From Chloroflexota bacterium (lineage in GTDB: Bacteria > Chloroflexota > Anaerolineae > Aggregatilineales > Phototrophicaceae), in NCBI GenBank assembly GCA_010092805.1, contig JAADYY010000278.1, positions 1 through 9,049 on the forward strand: a stretch of 9,049 nt of DNA, in the 5' to 3' direction. This document shows positions 1 to 7,561 of the stretch, in pieces. A program made the position numbers and the translations under genes. Below the pieces are notes generated by a model that saw nothing but the letters and a program-made list of their open reading frames with translations, searched no databases and was not told the DNA's origin. The first letter of the stretch is position 1. Each line of letters opens with the position of its first letter.

Positions 1-1
1 C

Positions 2-1963
2 CAACTCGCCCGGATCGGCGTCAATGAGACCGGGCAGATGTCCATGTTCAGCGATGCGGAACTCGCCAGCGGTGCGAGCAAGCCCATCGCACCGCCAGAC
101 TTCCCGCTGATCGTGGTGCAGGATGAGGCGGCACTGGCGGCGTTGGTCAAGGCGTTGAGCAGCGCAACGCTGATCGCGTTCGACACGGAGACGACCAGCC
201 TTGACCAGATGGCCGCCGCCCTTGTCGGGATTTCCCTCTCGGCGGACGGCGAGACCGGCTATTACATCCCGGTTGGGCATCGCAGCGGCCAGCAGCTTGA
301 CGCCGCAACGGTCATTGAGGCACTGCGTGGCCCCTTGAGCGACCCAAACATCCCGAAGGTGGCGCACAACGCCAACTATGATCTGGTGGTGATGGAACAG
401 GCCGGCATCAGCGTGACGCCGCTGACGTTCGACACGATGCTGGCCGAATGGGTCTGCGATCCGGGGAGCACGCGGCTCGGCCTGAAAAATCTGGTGCAGA
501 GCGAACTGCACATCACCATGACGGAGATCGACGCGCTGCTCGGCTCTGGCAAAAACCAGATCACGATGGACGCGGTGGAGATCGAGCGAGCGGCCCCCTA
601 CGCCGCCGCCGATGCCGTCTATACCTACCAACTGCATGATCGGTTGCAGCGGCACCTGAACGAGATCGATGATCCCCCGGCGGTCGATCCGCTGTGGGGC
701 ACAGAGAACCCGCCGACACCGCAGGATGTCTTCAACCAGCTGGAAATGCCGCTGCTCCCGGTGATTGTATCGATGGAACGTGCGGGCGTGCTGCTCGATA
801 CCAGCGTGCTCAAAGAGATGAGCAAGAAGCTCAGCGCTGATCTAGCGGCGCTGGAACAGGAGATCTACGGGCTGAGCGGCGGCTATGGCGAATTCAACAT
901 CAACAGCCCCAAGCAGCTCAACGATGTGCTGTTCGGCAAGCTGGGCCTGAGTGTCGAAGGCATCCGCAAAACGGCGCGCGGCTACTCGACGGCGGCCAGC
1001 GTGTTGGAGAATCTGCGCGGCGAGCACCCGATCATCGAGAAGATCCTCGGCTACCGCGAGCTGAGCAAACTCAAGGGGACGTATGTCGATGCCCTCCCCG
1101 CGCTGATCAACCCGGCGACGGGGCGCGTGCATACCAGCTATAACCAGGCGGGCGCGAGCACCGGGCGCTTGAGCAGCAGCAACCCAAATTTGCAGAACAT
1201 CCCCATCCGCACCGAGATCGGGCGGGAAGTGCGGCGCGCGTTCGTCACACCGCCAGCGAGGGTGCTGCTGAGCGTCGATTACAGCCAGGTCGAGCTGCGG
1301 ATTCTGGCACACGCCACGCAGGAACAAACCCTGCTCGATGCGTTTCATCAAGGGCAGGATATTCACGCAACGACGGCGGCAATTGTAAACGGCATTCCGC
1401 TGGACCAGGTGACTTATGAGCAGCGGTCGTTTGCCAAGCGCGTCAACTTTGGGCTGTTGTACGGGATGGGCGCGTTCCGCCTCGCCCGTGACAGCAATCT
1501 GACGTTGGCCCAAGCACGTGAGTTCATCAATACGTATTTCGAGCGGCTGCCGAACATCAAGGCCTACATGGATCGCACCCCGAAGATCGCCAAGGAGCAC
1601 GGCTACCTGACGACGCTGTTCGGGCGGCGCAAACGTTTCCCCGGCTTGAACGCCTCGAACCACACCGTGCGCCAGCAAACCGAGCGTGAAGCGATCAACA
1701 TGCCGATTCAAGGCACAGCGGCGGACATCATCAAAAAGGCGATGATCGAGCTGGCGGCGGCCTTACAGCAGCAAGGCCTCGGCGGGCGGATGATCTTGCA
1801 AGTGCATGACGAATTGGTGCTCGAAGTGCCCGAAGATCAGCTTGAGCAAACGGCGGCGCTGGTGGTATCAACAATGGAAAACACTTACGCGCTCACAGCC
1901 CCACTGCGCGCCAACGCACAAGCCGGGCACAACTGGCACGACATGGCCGATCTCGCGGTCTGA
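2..1963 (+). CDS. polA: DNA polymerase I, 3' portion (proofreading exonuclease + polymerase domains); 5' end outside window
   Basis: Family A DNA polymerase, used in Okazaki-fragment processing and gap-filling repair. The frame is open to the left edge, so the first ATG at 38 is internal and the 5'-nuclease domain must lie upstream; 653 residues are visible, against roughly 900 for the family. Numbering from the ATG at 38, the 3'-5' exonuclease motifs are complete: Exo I D49-T-E51, Exo II N111 and D115, Exo III Y188 and D192. Proofreading should therefore be active, unlike in Taq-type enzymes. Polymerase motif A has D414 in VDYSQVELR. Motif B (O-helix) has R463, K467, F471 and Y475; phenylalanine at 471 is the residue that in E. 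coli discriminates against dideoxynucleotides. Motif C is VHDE with D591 and E592. The C-terminus AGHNWHDMA resembles the usual family end. It is followed by a 134-base gap, so it is probably transcribed apart from argF. The identification is secure. Confidence 0.97.
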   Translation, partial: QLARIGVNETGQMSMFSDAELASGASKPIAPPDFPLIVVQDEAALAALVKALSSATLIAFDTETTSLDQMAAALVGISLSADGETGYYIPVGHRSGQQLDAATVIEALRGPLSDPNIPKVAHNANYDLVVMEQAGISVTPLTFDTMLAEWVCDPGSTRLGLKNLVQSELHITMTEIDALLGSGKNQITMDAVEIERAAPYAAADAVYTYQLHDRLQRHLNEIDDPPAVDPLWGTENPPTPQDVFNQLEMPLLPVIVSMERAGVLLDTSVLKEMSKKLSADLAALEQEIYGLSGGYGEFNINSPKQLNDVLFGKLGLSVEGIRKTARGYSTAASVLENLRGEHPIIEKILGYRELSKLKGTYVDALPALINPATGRVHTSYNQAGASTGRLSSSNPNLQNIPIRTEIGREVRRAFVTPPARVLLSVDYSQVELRILAHATQEQTLLDAFHQGQDIHATTAAIVNGIPLDQVTYEQRSFAKRVNFGLLYGMGAFRLARDSNLTLAQAREFINTYFERLPNIKAYMDRTPKIAKEHGYLTTLFGRRKRFPGLNASNHTVRQQTEREAINMPIQGTAADIIKKAMIELAAALQQQGLGGRMILQVHDELVLEVPEDQLEQTAALVVSTMENTYALTAPLRANAQAGHNWHDMADLAV

Positions 1964-2022
1964 TTCGAGGCCGTTGGCAGTTAGAAAAAGGTTAAATTAC
2001 AACGTGTCGCAGGTCGCTTGTG

Positions 2023-2049
2023 TTGCCAGCCAAAAGACCGTGTTATACT
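2023..2049 (+). promoter_or_regulatory. Probable extended -10 promoter for argF and downstream genes
   Basis: TGTTATACT at 2041-2049 matches an extended -10 element (TG, one base, then TATACT at 2044-2049). The best -35 candidate is TTGCCA at 2023-2028, with a short 15-base spacer, so recognition would rest mainly on the extended -10. Transcription would start near 2055-2058, giving a leader of about 40 bases before the argF ATG at 2098. No ARG-box-like operator was recognised. This is a motif reading only. Confidence 0.5.
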
Positions 2050-2097
2050 CAATTAAAGCGAAGCAGCTTTCTTCTCATTGCGACCGTAACGGACATC

Positions 2098-3015
2098 ATG
2101 CAAGATTTCATCGACTTGTCGGCGTGGTCGGGTGAAGCGCTCCGACAACTCATCGAATTAGCGATCCATCTCAAGACCGAATGGCAAGCGGGCGGCAATC
2201 GGCCCGTGTTGCACGGTAAAGTCTTGGCAATGGTTTTCCAGAAACCATCACTGCGCACACGTGTCTCGTTTGAAGTGGGCATGTTGCACCTGGGCGGCCA
2301 TGCGATCATGCTTGGGCCGAACGAAATTGGGTTGGGGCAGCGCGAAAGCATCGCCGATGTGGCGCGCGTGCTGTCTGGGTACGCCCAGGGAATCATGGCG
2401 CGCGTTTTTGACCACACCCATGTGACCGAACTCGCCGCGCACGCGACCGTTCCCGTGATCAACGGGCTGAGCGACGATCAGCACCCGTGCCAAGCCATGA
2501 GCGACATGCTGACGATTTACGAGCATTTCGGTCGGCTGGATGGTTTGCGGATCGCTTACATCGGCGATGGCAACAACATGGCGGTTTCGCTGGCACAGGC
2601 GGCCATGCACTTTGGCGCGCAGTTCGCGTTGGCCGCACCGGAGGTTTATCAACTGCCGGCCCAGGCCGTTGCGGCGGCGGTGGCGCTGGCAAACTCGACC
2701 GGTGTCACCCTTGAGCAGCATATTGATCCGGAAGCCGCTGTTCGCGGCGCGGATGTCATCTATACGGATACGTGGGTGAGCATGGGGCAGGAAGGCGAAT
2801 CGGCGGCACGGCTGGCAGCCCTGCGACCGTATCAGGTCAACGAGCGGTTGATCAGCCAAGCGCGCCGCCACGCCATTGTGATGCACTGCCTGCCCGCTCA
2901 CCGAGGGCAAGAGATCACCGATGGGGTGGCGGACGGGCCGCAGTCGGTGATTTTCCAACAAGCGGCTAACCGGCTGCATCTGCAGAAAGCAATTCTGGTT
3001 CAGTTGATGCGTTAA
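2098..3015 (+). CDS. argF: Ornithine carbamoyltransferase, anabolic type
   Basis: Catalyses carbamoyl phosphate + L-ornithine to L-citrulline + phosphate in arginine biosynthesis; a cytoplasmic enzyme, normally trimeric. The 305-residue product is close to the family's usual 305-335. Visible motifs are the carbamoyl-phosphate loop S51-L-R-T-R55, HPCQ at 129-132, the ornithine-binding D224-T-W-V-S228-M-G, and HCLPAHRG at 263-270 with the catalytic cysteine C264. The SMG and HCLP motifs fit a true OTCase rather than an aspartate, N-acetylornithine or N-succinylornithine transcarbamylase. The loop has Leu where most family members have Thr or Gly. I chose ATG 2098 because the family's N-terminus begins near here and the extended -10 at 2044 lies upstream. 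An in-frame ATG at 2020 would add 26 unfamiliar residues encoded across that promoter. The Shine-Dalgarno is weak (GGA at 2091-2093). The stop overlaps a possible start of the next gene (TAATG), suggesting co-transcription. Confidence 0.95.
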   Translation: MQDFIDLSAWSGEALRQLIELAIHLKTEWQAGGNRPVLHGKVLAMVFQKPSLRTRVSFEVGMLHLGGHAIMLGPNEIGLGQRESIADVARVLSGYAQGIMARVFDHTHVTELAAHATVPVINGLSDDQHPCQAMSDMLTIYEHFGRLDGLRIAYIGDGNNMAVSLAQAAMHFGAQFALAAPEVYQLPAQAVAAAVALANSTGVTLEQHIDPEAAVRGADVIYTDTWVSMGQEGESAARLAALRPYQVNERLISQARRHAIVMHCLPAHRGQEITDGVADGPQSVIFQQAANRLHLQKAILVQLMR

Positions 3016-3036
3016 TGGCACAGCGGGAAAGTATAC

Positions 3037-3050
3037 AGGGACGAAAGATG
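3037..3050 (+). promoter_or_regulatory. Shine-Dalgarno site and start codon that decide the TPR gene start
   Basis: AGGG at 3037-3040 lies seven bases before the ATG at 3048-3050. The alternative in-frame ATG at 3015 overlaps the argF stop but has no purine-rich site before it, and could only be used by translational coupling. The ribosome site favours 3048. Confidence 0.5.
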
Positions 3051-5285
3051 GCTGGAAATCGTGAAGCCTACGAGCGCGCGATGAATGCGGGGCATAATGC
3101 CGCCTGGGATCAAGATTGGCCGGAGGCCGTCGCATATTACGCCGAAGCCATCCAGGAATTTCCTGAGGATCCAGAGGCACACATTCATCTGGGCCTGGCG
3201 CTGCTGGAGGTCGGGCGGTTGGAGGATGCGCTCAAGGTGTACAAACGCGCGCGGCAGTTGGCCCCCGACGATCCCATTCCGTTAGAAAAGAGCGCCGACG
3301 TGCTCGAGCGGATGGGGCGTTTGCGGGAAGCGGCGCAGCAGTATATCAGCGTATCGGAAATCTATCTGGCGCAGCGTGATCTCGACAAGACCATTGGCAA
3401 CTGGGAACGCGCCACCCGCCTCACCCCAGGCCTCGTCGCGATCCATGCCAAGCTAGCGCAGGCCTATGAACGCATCGGCGACAAGAAAAAGGCGATTCAT
3501 GAGTACGTGAATTTGGCCTTCAATTTTCAGAGTTCCGGCGATACCGACCGCGCCATCCGCGCCATCCAGCGCGCACTGCGGCTCGAACGCAATAACGCGC
3601 AGCTCATGAATTATCTGCGGGCGCTGGAAGCCGGCGAACGCATTCTGCCGCCCAACGAAGATGGCCCGGTCGTTGCGGCGCGCACCAACGGCTTTGATCG
3701 CGACAGTGACGGTGGTCGTCCGGTCGTGGTGGCCGAAGAAGTCGATCCGCTGGGGCCGATGGGCGAAGCGATGACCGACGCGCTGGGGGTGCTGGCCATC
3801 CACGTCATGGAAGGCGACGCCTTCGCGGTGGCAGCAGATGCGCTGCAAGCGATGGAAGCGCACCGTCAGGGCGACCATGACTCGGCGATTGCCGCCTATC
3901 TGCGTGCGGCCCCGCAGGTGAATCATCCGGCGTTGAAGATGAACTTAGGCGGGCTGTTGGTGCTTGAAGATCGTGCTGATGAGGCCGTCAAGCATCTGGG
4001 CGAGGCAGCCAATCACCCCGGGCTTGCCGCTGGCGCGTTTCATGCGTTGGGGCAGGCCTACTACAAGCTGGGCAAGCAGAAGCAAGCATCGCGCTTTCTG
4101 CTCCAAAGCCTTCAGACCATCGATAGCAATCTGGCACTCCATGACAACGAAGCCCACGAACTCTCGTCGATTTACGAGCAGTTGGTGATCACGATGAACA
4201 ACCTCGCCGAAGAGTCGCGCGCGGCCATCAACCAGCGCTTCATTGATCTGCTGCAAGGCAAAAACTGGAAACAGCGCATCGAGGACACCCGCCGCCAGCT
4301 CGAAGAGACGATGCGCGAACAAGGCGAACAAGCCGTCGTCGACATTCTGTCGGAAAAGAGCGGCTCCAAACTCACCGAAGCGATTGGACGCATGGATCGC
4401 TATCTGCGCAGCGGCCTTTACACCCTGGCGATGGACGAAGCCCACAACGCCATCGAATTTGCGCCCAACTACCTGCCCATCCACATCCGCATGGCCGAAA
4501 TCATGATCCGCGAAGGGCGGGTGCGCAACGCCATCAGCAAGTACAACACCATCGCGCGGACGTTTCTGGCGCGCGGTGAACTCGACCGCGCCGCCGAGAT
4601 CCTGGCGAGCGTGCTGGAAATGGCCCCGCTGGACATTTCGGTACGCGAGAGCTTAATCGAGCTGCTGGAAACCGAAGAACGCTGGGATGAAGTGCTCGAT
4701 CAATACATTGATCTGGCCGATACGCATCATCAGTTGGGTAACTTCGATACCGCCCGTGAGACTTATGTCAATTCAGAGCGCATCGCCAACCGCGTAGATG
4801 CCCCCGTCGACAAACTGGTGCGCATCAAGCATCGCATCGCCGACATCGACCAAACACGTCTCGATACACGGCGCGCCCAGAAGATCTACGAAGAGATTGT
4901 CGAACTCGCGCCGGACGACGAACGCGCCCATCGTATGCTGATGGAACTGCACTACGGTCAGGGCAACACGGTTGAGGCGGTCCGCCGTCTGGATAAGCTG
5001 CTGGGCATTTACGCCAAATCGCGGCAAACCGAACGCATCACTGAAGTCCTCGAAGAACTCGTCAAGACTTACCCCAACGATATGGGGCTGCGCTCACGGT
5101 TGGCGGCCATCTACAGGCAGTTGCGGCGCAAAGCCGACTCGATTGTGCAGCTCGACGCGCTGGGTGAACTTCAGCTTGAGGCCGGCTTGCACCGCGAGGC
5201 CGCCTCGACCATCCGCCAGATCATCGCGATGGAACCGGATCACGTTGACGACTACAAACGCTTGCTAGCGCAGCTTGGCGGTTAG
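3048..5285 (+). CDS. Large cytoplasmic tetratricopeptide-repeat (TPR) protein, function unknown
   Basis: Predicted 745 residues from ATG 3048 (756 if ATG 3015 is used). It is almost wholly helical repeat. No signal peptide or membrane segment is visible, so it should be cytoplasmic. An N-terminal TPR block covers about residues 10-180, with typical W/Y-x-x-A and G-x-x-x-x-A-x-x-x-Y-x-x-A patterns such as HLGLALLEVGRLEDALKVY. Then comes an acidic, Gly/Pro/Val-rich linker at about 195-240, a central block at about 255-360, a charged and probably coiled-coil stretch at about 385-440 (WKQRIEDTRRQLEETMREQ), and a long C-terminal TPR block at about 445-740. No enzymatic motif is recognised. TPR arrays bind proteins or peptides, so a scaffold or adaptor role is plausible but inferred. 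It sits between argF and cdaA with a 25-base gap to cdaA, suggesting joint expression with the c-di-AMP genes. The repeat class is certain; the role is not known. Confidence 0.9.
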   Translation: MAGNREAYERAMNAGHNAAWDQDWPEAVAYYAEAIQEFPEDPEAHIHLGLALLEVGRLEDALKVYKRARQLAPDDPIPLEKSADVLERMGRLREAAQQYISVSEIYLAQRDLDKTIGNWERATRLTPGLVAIHAKLAQAYERIGDKKKAIHEYVNLAFNFQSSGDTDRAIRAIQRALRLERNNAQLMNYLRALEAGERILPPNEDGPVVAARTNGFDRDSDGGRPVVVAEEVDPLGPMGEAMTDALGVLAIHVMEGDAFAVAADALQAMEAHRQGDHDSAIAAYLRAAPQVNHPALKMNLGGLLVLEDRADEAVKHLGEAANHPGLAAGAFHALGQAYYKLGKQKQASRFLLQSLQTIDSNLALHDNEAHELSSIYEQLVITMNNLAEESRAAINQRFIDLLQGKNWKQRIEDTRRQLEETMREQGEQAVVDILSEKSGSKLTEAIGRMDRYLRSGLYTLAMDEAHNAIEFAPNYLPIHIRMAEIMIREGRVRNAISKYNTIARTFLARGELDRAAEILASVLEMAPLDISVRESLIELLETEERWDEVLDQYIDLADTHHQLGNFDTARETYVNSERIANRVDAPVDKLVRIKHRIADIDQTRLDTRRAQKIYEEIVELAPDDERAHRMLMELHYGQGNTVEAVRRLDKLLGIYAKSRQTERITEVLEELVKTYPNDMGLRSRLAAIYRQLRRKADSIVQLDALGELQLEAGLHREAASTIRQIIAMEPDHVDDYKRLLAQLGG

Positions 5286-5310
5286 CCGGTTGAACGGATG
5301 AACTGATATT

Positions 5311-6174
5311 GTGGAACTGTTGTGGATTCTCAACAGCCTGACGCCGCAAGCCCTCATCGATATTCTGTTGGTGGCGCTGCTGTTTTTTGGCCTGAGTTTT
5401 TTTCTGCGCGGCACGCAGGCAGTGGCGCTGCTGCGCAGTCTCGTGTTGGCATTGGGGTCGCTCGTCCTGATCGCCAATCTCTTCGACTTCCTGGCGCTGC
5501 GCTGGCTGCTGGAAGCGCTGGTTCCTGTGCTGATCGTGGCGATACCGATCATTTTTCAGCCGGAACTGCGCCGCGCGATTGGTCAGCTCAGCCGCTTCGG
5601 CATCATTGTGGAGCGCCAACCCGACGCCACCCAGAGCACCGGCATCATTGAGGCCATCTGCCAGGCCGCCGAAAAACTCTCCGAGCGGCGGCACGGCGCG
5701 CTCATCGTGCTGGAACGCAAGCAGAATCTCGAGGAGTATGTCCGCACAGGCATCGCGCTGAACTGCGATGTGAGTCCGCAGCTTTTGCTGACGGTGTTCT
5801 GGCCCAAGACCGAACTCCACGACGGCGCGGTGATCATCGATGGTTCGGGGCGGATTGCGGCAGCGGCGGCGGTGCTCCCGTTGTCCTCCAGCCGCAACAT
5901 CACCGCGCCCAAGCTGGGCACCCGCCACCGCGCGGCGCTCGGCGTCACAGAGGTCAGTGACGCCGTTTGCGTGGTGATTTCCGAAGAGACGGGCCGCATC
6001 TCGATCACCAACGCCGGGCGCATGATCGCCCGGCTGGACACAAGCCGCCTACGCACGATCCTCAACGCCTTTTATGGCCCGGAGCGCTCACAGCAGCAGT
6101 CGCTGTGGCAGCAGGTCCGTGACTTTGTCCAGTCCTGGCTGGATCGTGTGCGTGATCAACAGCCGAGTGTGTAA
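5311..6174 (+). CDS. cdaA: Membrane-bound diadenylate cyclase CdaA (c-di-AMP synthase)
   Basis: Condenses two ATP into cyclic di-AMP, a second messenger that in other bacteria controls potassium and osmolyte transport and cell-wall homeostasis. The 287-residue product matches the CdaA/DacA family (about 270-290). Three hydrophobic segments at about residues 13-31, 36-57 and 62-85 would anchor it, followed by the conserved FQPELRRAIGQL and then the cytoplasmic DAC domain. The two signature motifs are intact: D171-G-A within ELHDGAVII, and R205-H-R207 within LGTRHRAALG. EVSDA and SEETG further match the family. The start is GTG at 5311, because no in-frame ATG precedes the membrane segments and the resulting N-terminus (LLWILNSLTPQALIDILLVALLF) is typical. 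The Shine-Dalgarno is poor (GGA at 5296-5298). It is followed directly by its usual partner cdaR with a one-base overlap. No sign of damage is seen. Confidence 0.96.
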   Translation: MELLWILNSLTPQALIDILLVALLFFGLSFFLRGTQAVALLRSLVLALGSLVLIANLFDFLALRWLLEALVPVLIVAIPIIFQPELRRAIGQLSRFGIIVERQPDATQSTGIIEAICQAAEKLSERRHGALIVLERKQNLEEYVRTGIALNCDVSPQLLLTVFWPKTELHDGAVIIDGSGRIAAAAAVLPLSSSRNITAPKLGTRHRAALGVTEVSDAVCVVISEETGRISITNAGRMIARLDTSRLRTILNAFYGPERSQQQSLWQQVRDFVQSWLDRVRDQQPSV

Positions 6175-7475
6175 TGCCACAGTCGCCGCCGCTCCGACGC
6201 GTGATCATCGAGAACCTGTTGTGGTTTCTCGGGTCGCTGGCCCTGGCATTGCTGGTGTGGATGACCGCCGCCGCCCAGACAAATCCCGTTGAGGAGTGGT
6301 GGCTGTCGGCCCGCGTCCCCGTACACATCGAACATGATCCGAATCTAGTGGTCATCGGCCCGGAGCAAACCGCCCGGCTGCGTGTGCGGGCACAACGCTC
6401 GCTGCGCGATGTGCTCGGCCCCAGCGATTTCGAGGTGTGGGTTGATCTCGCTGATGTCACGGAACCGACCGCCCCTGACGCACCGATCAACGTCGAGCCA
6501 CGGTGGCGCGTCACCACGCAGCGGCAAGCCACCGTGATCGATCTGGCCCCAAGCCGCATCGCGGTGACACTCGAACGGCTGGATCAACGACTGGTGGACG
6601 TGCGCGAGCAAATGACCGCTGAGCTGCCCCTCTCCTACGCCCTGGACTCGCTGCTGCTCGAACAGCAGCAAGCGATGATCAGCGGCCCTGTCAGCGCCGT
6701 CGCGCGCGTGATCGAGGCAGAAGTCGTGGTTGATCTGGCGGAACGCACCGAGTCGTTTACGGTCCCCGCCCGCGTTGTGCCGCTCGACGCGCTGGGCGAG
6801 GAAGTCACCGAGGTCACTGTCGATCCGCAAATGATCATGGTGACAGGCATCATCTCGCGGCGGCAGATCGTCGAAGTACCCATCAGCCTGAACCTCGTCG
6901 GCGAAGTCGAGGAGGGCTTCACGCTGGGCGATGTGGTCTTCAGCCCGAATGTGCTGTTCATCAACGGCCCGCCCGACCTGCTGGAGACGCTGCCAGAAAC
7001 ACTCTACACAGAACCGATCCTGCTGAGCGGGCGTACCGCCGATTTTGAGGAGATCGTGTCGGTCGCGTTTCCCGACCCGGCGCTGCGCAACGCGACCGCA
7101 ACCGAGCCGCGTGTCACGGTCACGGCGGAAATTGACGCGCTCATCACCGTGACATTCGAGAACCGCCCGGTCACGATTGTGGGCGCAAACGTAGACGATC
7201 AGTTCGCCTTGACCCCTGGCGAAGTGACCGTTCGCGTCACCGGGCCGGAACCGGAGATCGAACGGTTGACTGCCGACCAAATCCAGGTGCAGGTCGATGT
7301 CAGCGGCATCACCGACGTAACGCCCCAACGCCTGACGCTGGAAACCCGCATCGAGCGCGATGGCCAAAACGGCAACGGCAATGTCAACGTCTCGGAGGTC
7401 CCGTCTGTGATCGATGTGCAGCGCATCGCGCCAGAAGCGACGCCGGAACCGCCCACGCTCGCTGTGCCCAACTGA
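6174..7475 (+). CDS. cdaR: CdaR-type YbbR-domain protein, regulator partner of CdaA
   Basis: A 433-residue protein with one N-terminal transmembrane segment (about residues 12-33, after PLRRVIIEN) that acts as an uncleaved anchor, leaving the rest outside the membrane. The exported part reads as four divergent YbbR-like beta-rich repeats at about 44-136, 138-222, 231-320 and 323-416. Three of these carry the recurring GP turn (171-172, 265-266, 358-359), and the first is more divergent. A short linker rich in Pro and Thr ends the protein. In Firmicutes, CdaR binds CdaA and modulates c-di-AMP synthesis; the same role is inferred from the adjacency and domain type. ATG 6174 overlaps the cdaA stop (TAATG) with no clear Shine-Dalgarno, which fits translational coupling. 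glmM, which follows cdaR in many Firmicutes, is not here; der follows instead. The symbol is given by family and position. Confidence 0.9.
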   Translation: MPQSPPLRRVIIENLLWFLGSLALALLVWMTAAAQTNPVEEWWLSARVPVHIEHDPNLVVIGPEQTARLRVRAQRSLRDVLGPSDFEVWVDLADVTEPTAPDAPINVEPRWRVTTQRQATVIDLAPSRIAVTLERLDQRLVDVREQMTAELPLSYALDSLLLEQQQAMISGPVSAVARVIEAEVVVDLAERTESFTVPARVVPLDALGEEVTEVTVDPQMIMVTGIISRRQIVEVPISLNLVGEVEEGFTLGDVVFSPNVLFINGPPDLLETLPETLYTEPILLSGRTADFEEIVSVAFPDPALRNATATEPRVTVTAEIDALITVTFENRPVTIVGANVDDQFALTPGEVTVRVTGPEPEIERLTADQIQVQVDVSGITDVTPQRLTLETRIERDGQNGNGNVNVSEVPSVIDVQRIAPEATPEPPTLAVPN

Positions 7476-7479
7476 CACC

Positions 7480-7501
7480 GGGGTTCCATCTCCCCAACCC
7501 C
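7480..7501 (+). terminator. Possible weak hairpin after cdaR
   Basis: GGGGTT at 7480-7485 can pair with AACCCC at 7496-7501 around a 10-base loop, just after the cdaR stop. No T-run follows, so it is not a standard intrinsic terminator. It may only slow or partly end transcription before the der promoter. Confidence 0.22.
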
Positions 7502-7510
7502 ACGCCGATC

Positions 7511-7519
7511 TGCTAAAAT
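7511..7519 (+). promoter_or_regulatory. Probable extended -10 promoter for der
   Basis: TGCTAAAAT at 7511-7519 is an extended -10 element (TG, one base, TAAAAT). No convincing -35 lies 15-19 bases upstream. It stands in an AT-richer patch of the 86-base gap between cdaR and der, and would give a leader of about 35 bases. The build resembles the extended -10 before argF. Confidence 0.45.
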
Positions 7520-7546
7520 TAGCGATCTAACGCTTCCGATTACCAC

Positions 7547-7552
7547 AGGTGA
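7547..7552 (+). promoter_or_regulatory. Shine-Dalgarno site of der
   Basis: AGGTGA lies nine bases before the ATG at 7562 and is the clearest ribosome-binding site in the window. It supports that start, whose product begins MARKPLVALVGRPNVGKS as expected for Der. Confidence 0.6.
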
Positions 7553-7561
7553 AAACAGATC

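Noticed and set aside
842..1711. Minus-strand open frame within polA (289 codons)
   Set aside because: It lies opposite the conserved polymerase domain and has no recognisable motif.
38..1963. polA read as a naturally short, Klenow-like gene starting at ATG 38
   Set aside because: The frame continues open to the window edge with no stop and no ribosome site before 38, so truncation by the window is the simpler reading.
2055..2070. Small hairpin AAAGC/GCTTT in the argF leader
   Set aside because: It has only five mostly A-T pairs with a six-base loop and no T-run; it is too weak to call a terminator or attenuator.
2020..2097. N-terminal extension of ArgF from ATG 2020
   Set aside because: The extra 26 residues do not resemble the family and the codons overlap the probable extended -10 at 2041-2049.
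2248..3180. Long minus-strand open frame opposite argF (310 codons)
   Set aside because: It is antisense to a clear ArgF; the product is rich in Arg, His, Pro and Gln with no recognisable domain, as expected for the mirror of GC-rich coding sequence.
5221..5928. Minus-strand open frame opposite cdaA (235 codons)
   Set aside because: It spans the TPR-cdaA junction in antisense, is Gln/Arg-rich and has no domain signature.
6345..7478. Long minus-strand open frame opposite cdaR (377 codons)
   Set aside because: It is the antisense of the well-supported YbbR-repeat protein; composition is Arg/His/Asp-rich and no family is recognised.
7506..7528. Direct repeat CGATCT at 7506-7511 and 7523-7528 around the der -10
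   Set aside because: Two six-base copies are easily expected by chance and no known operator is matched.
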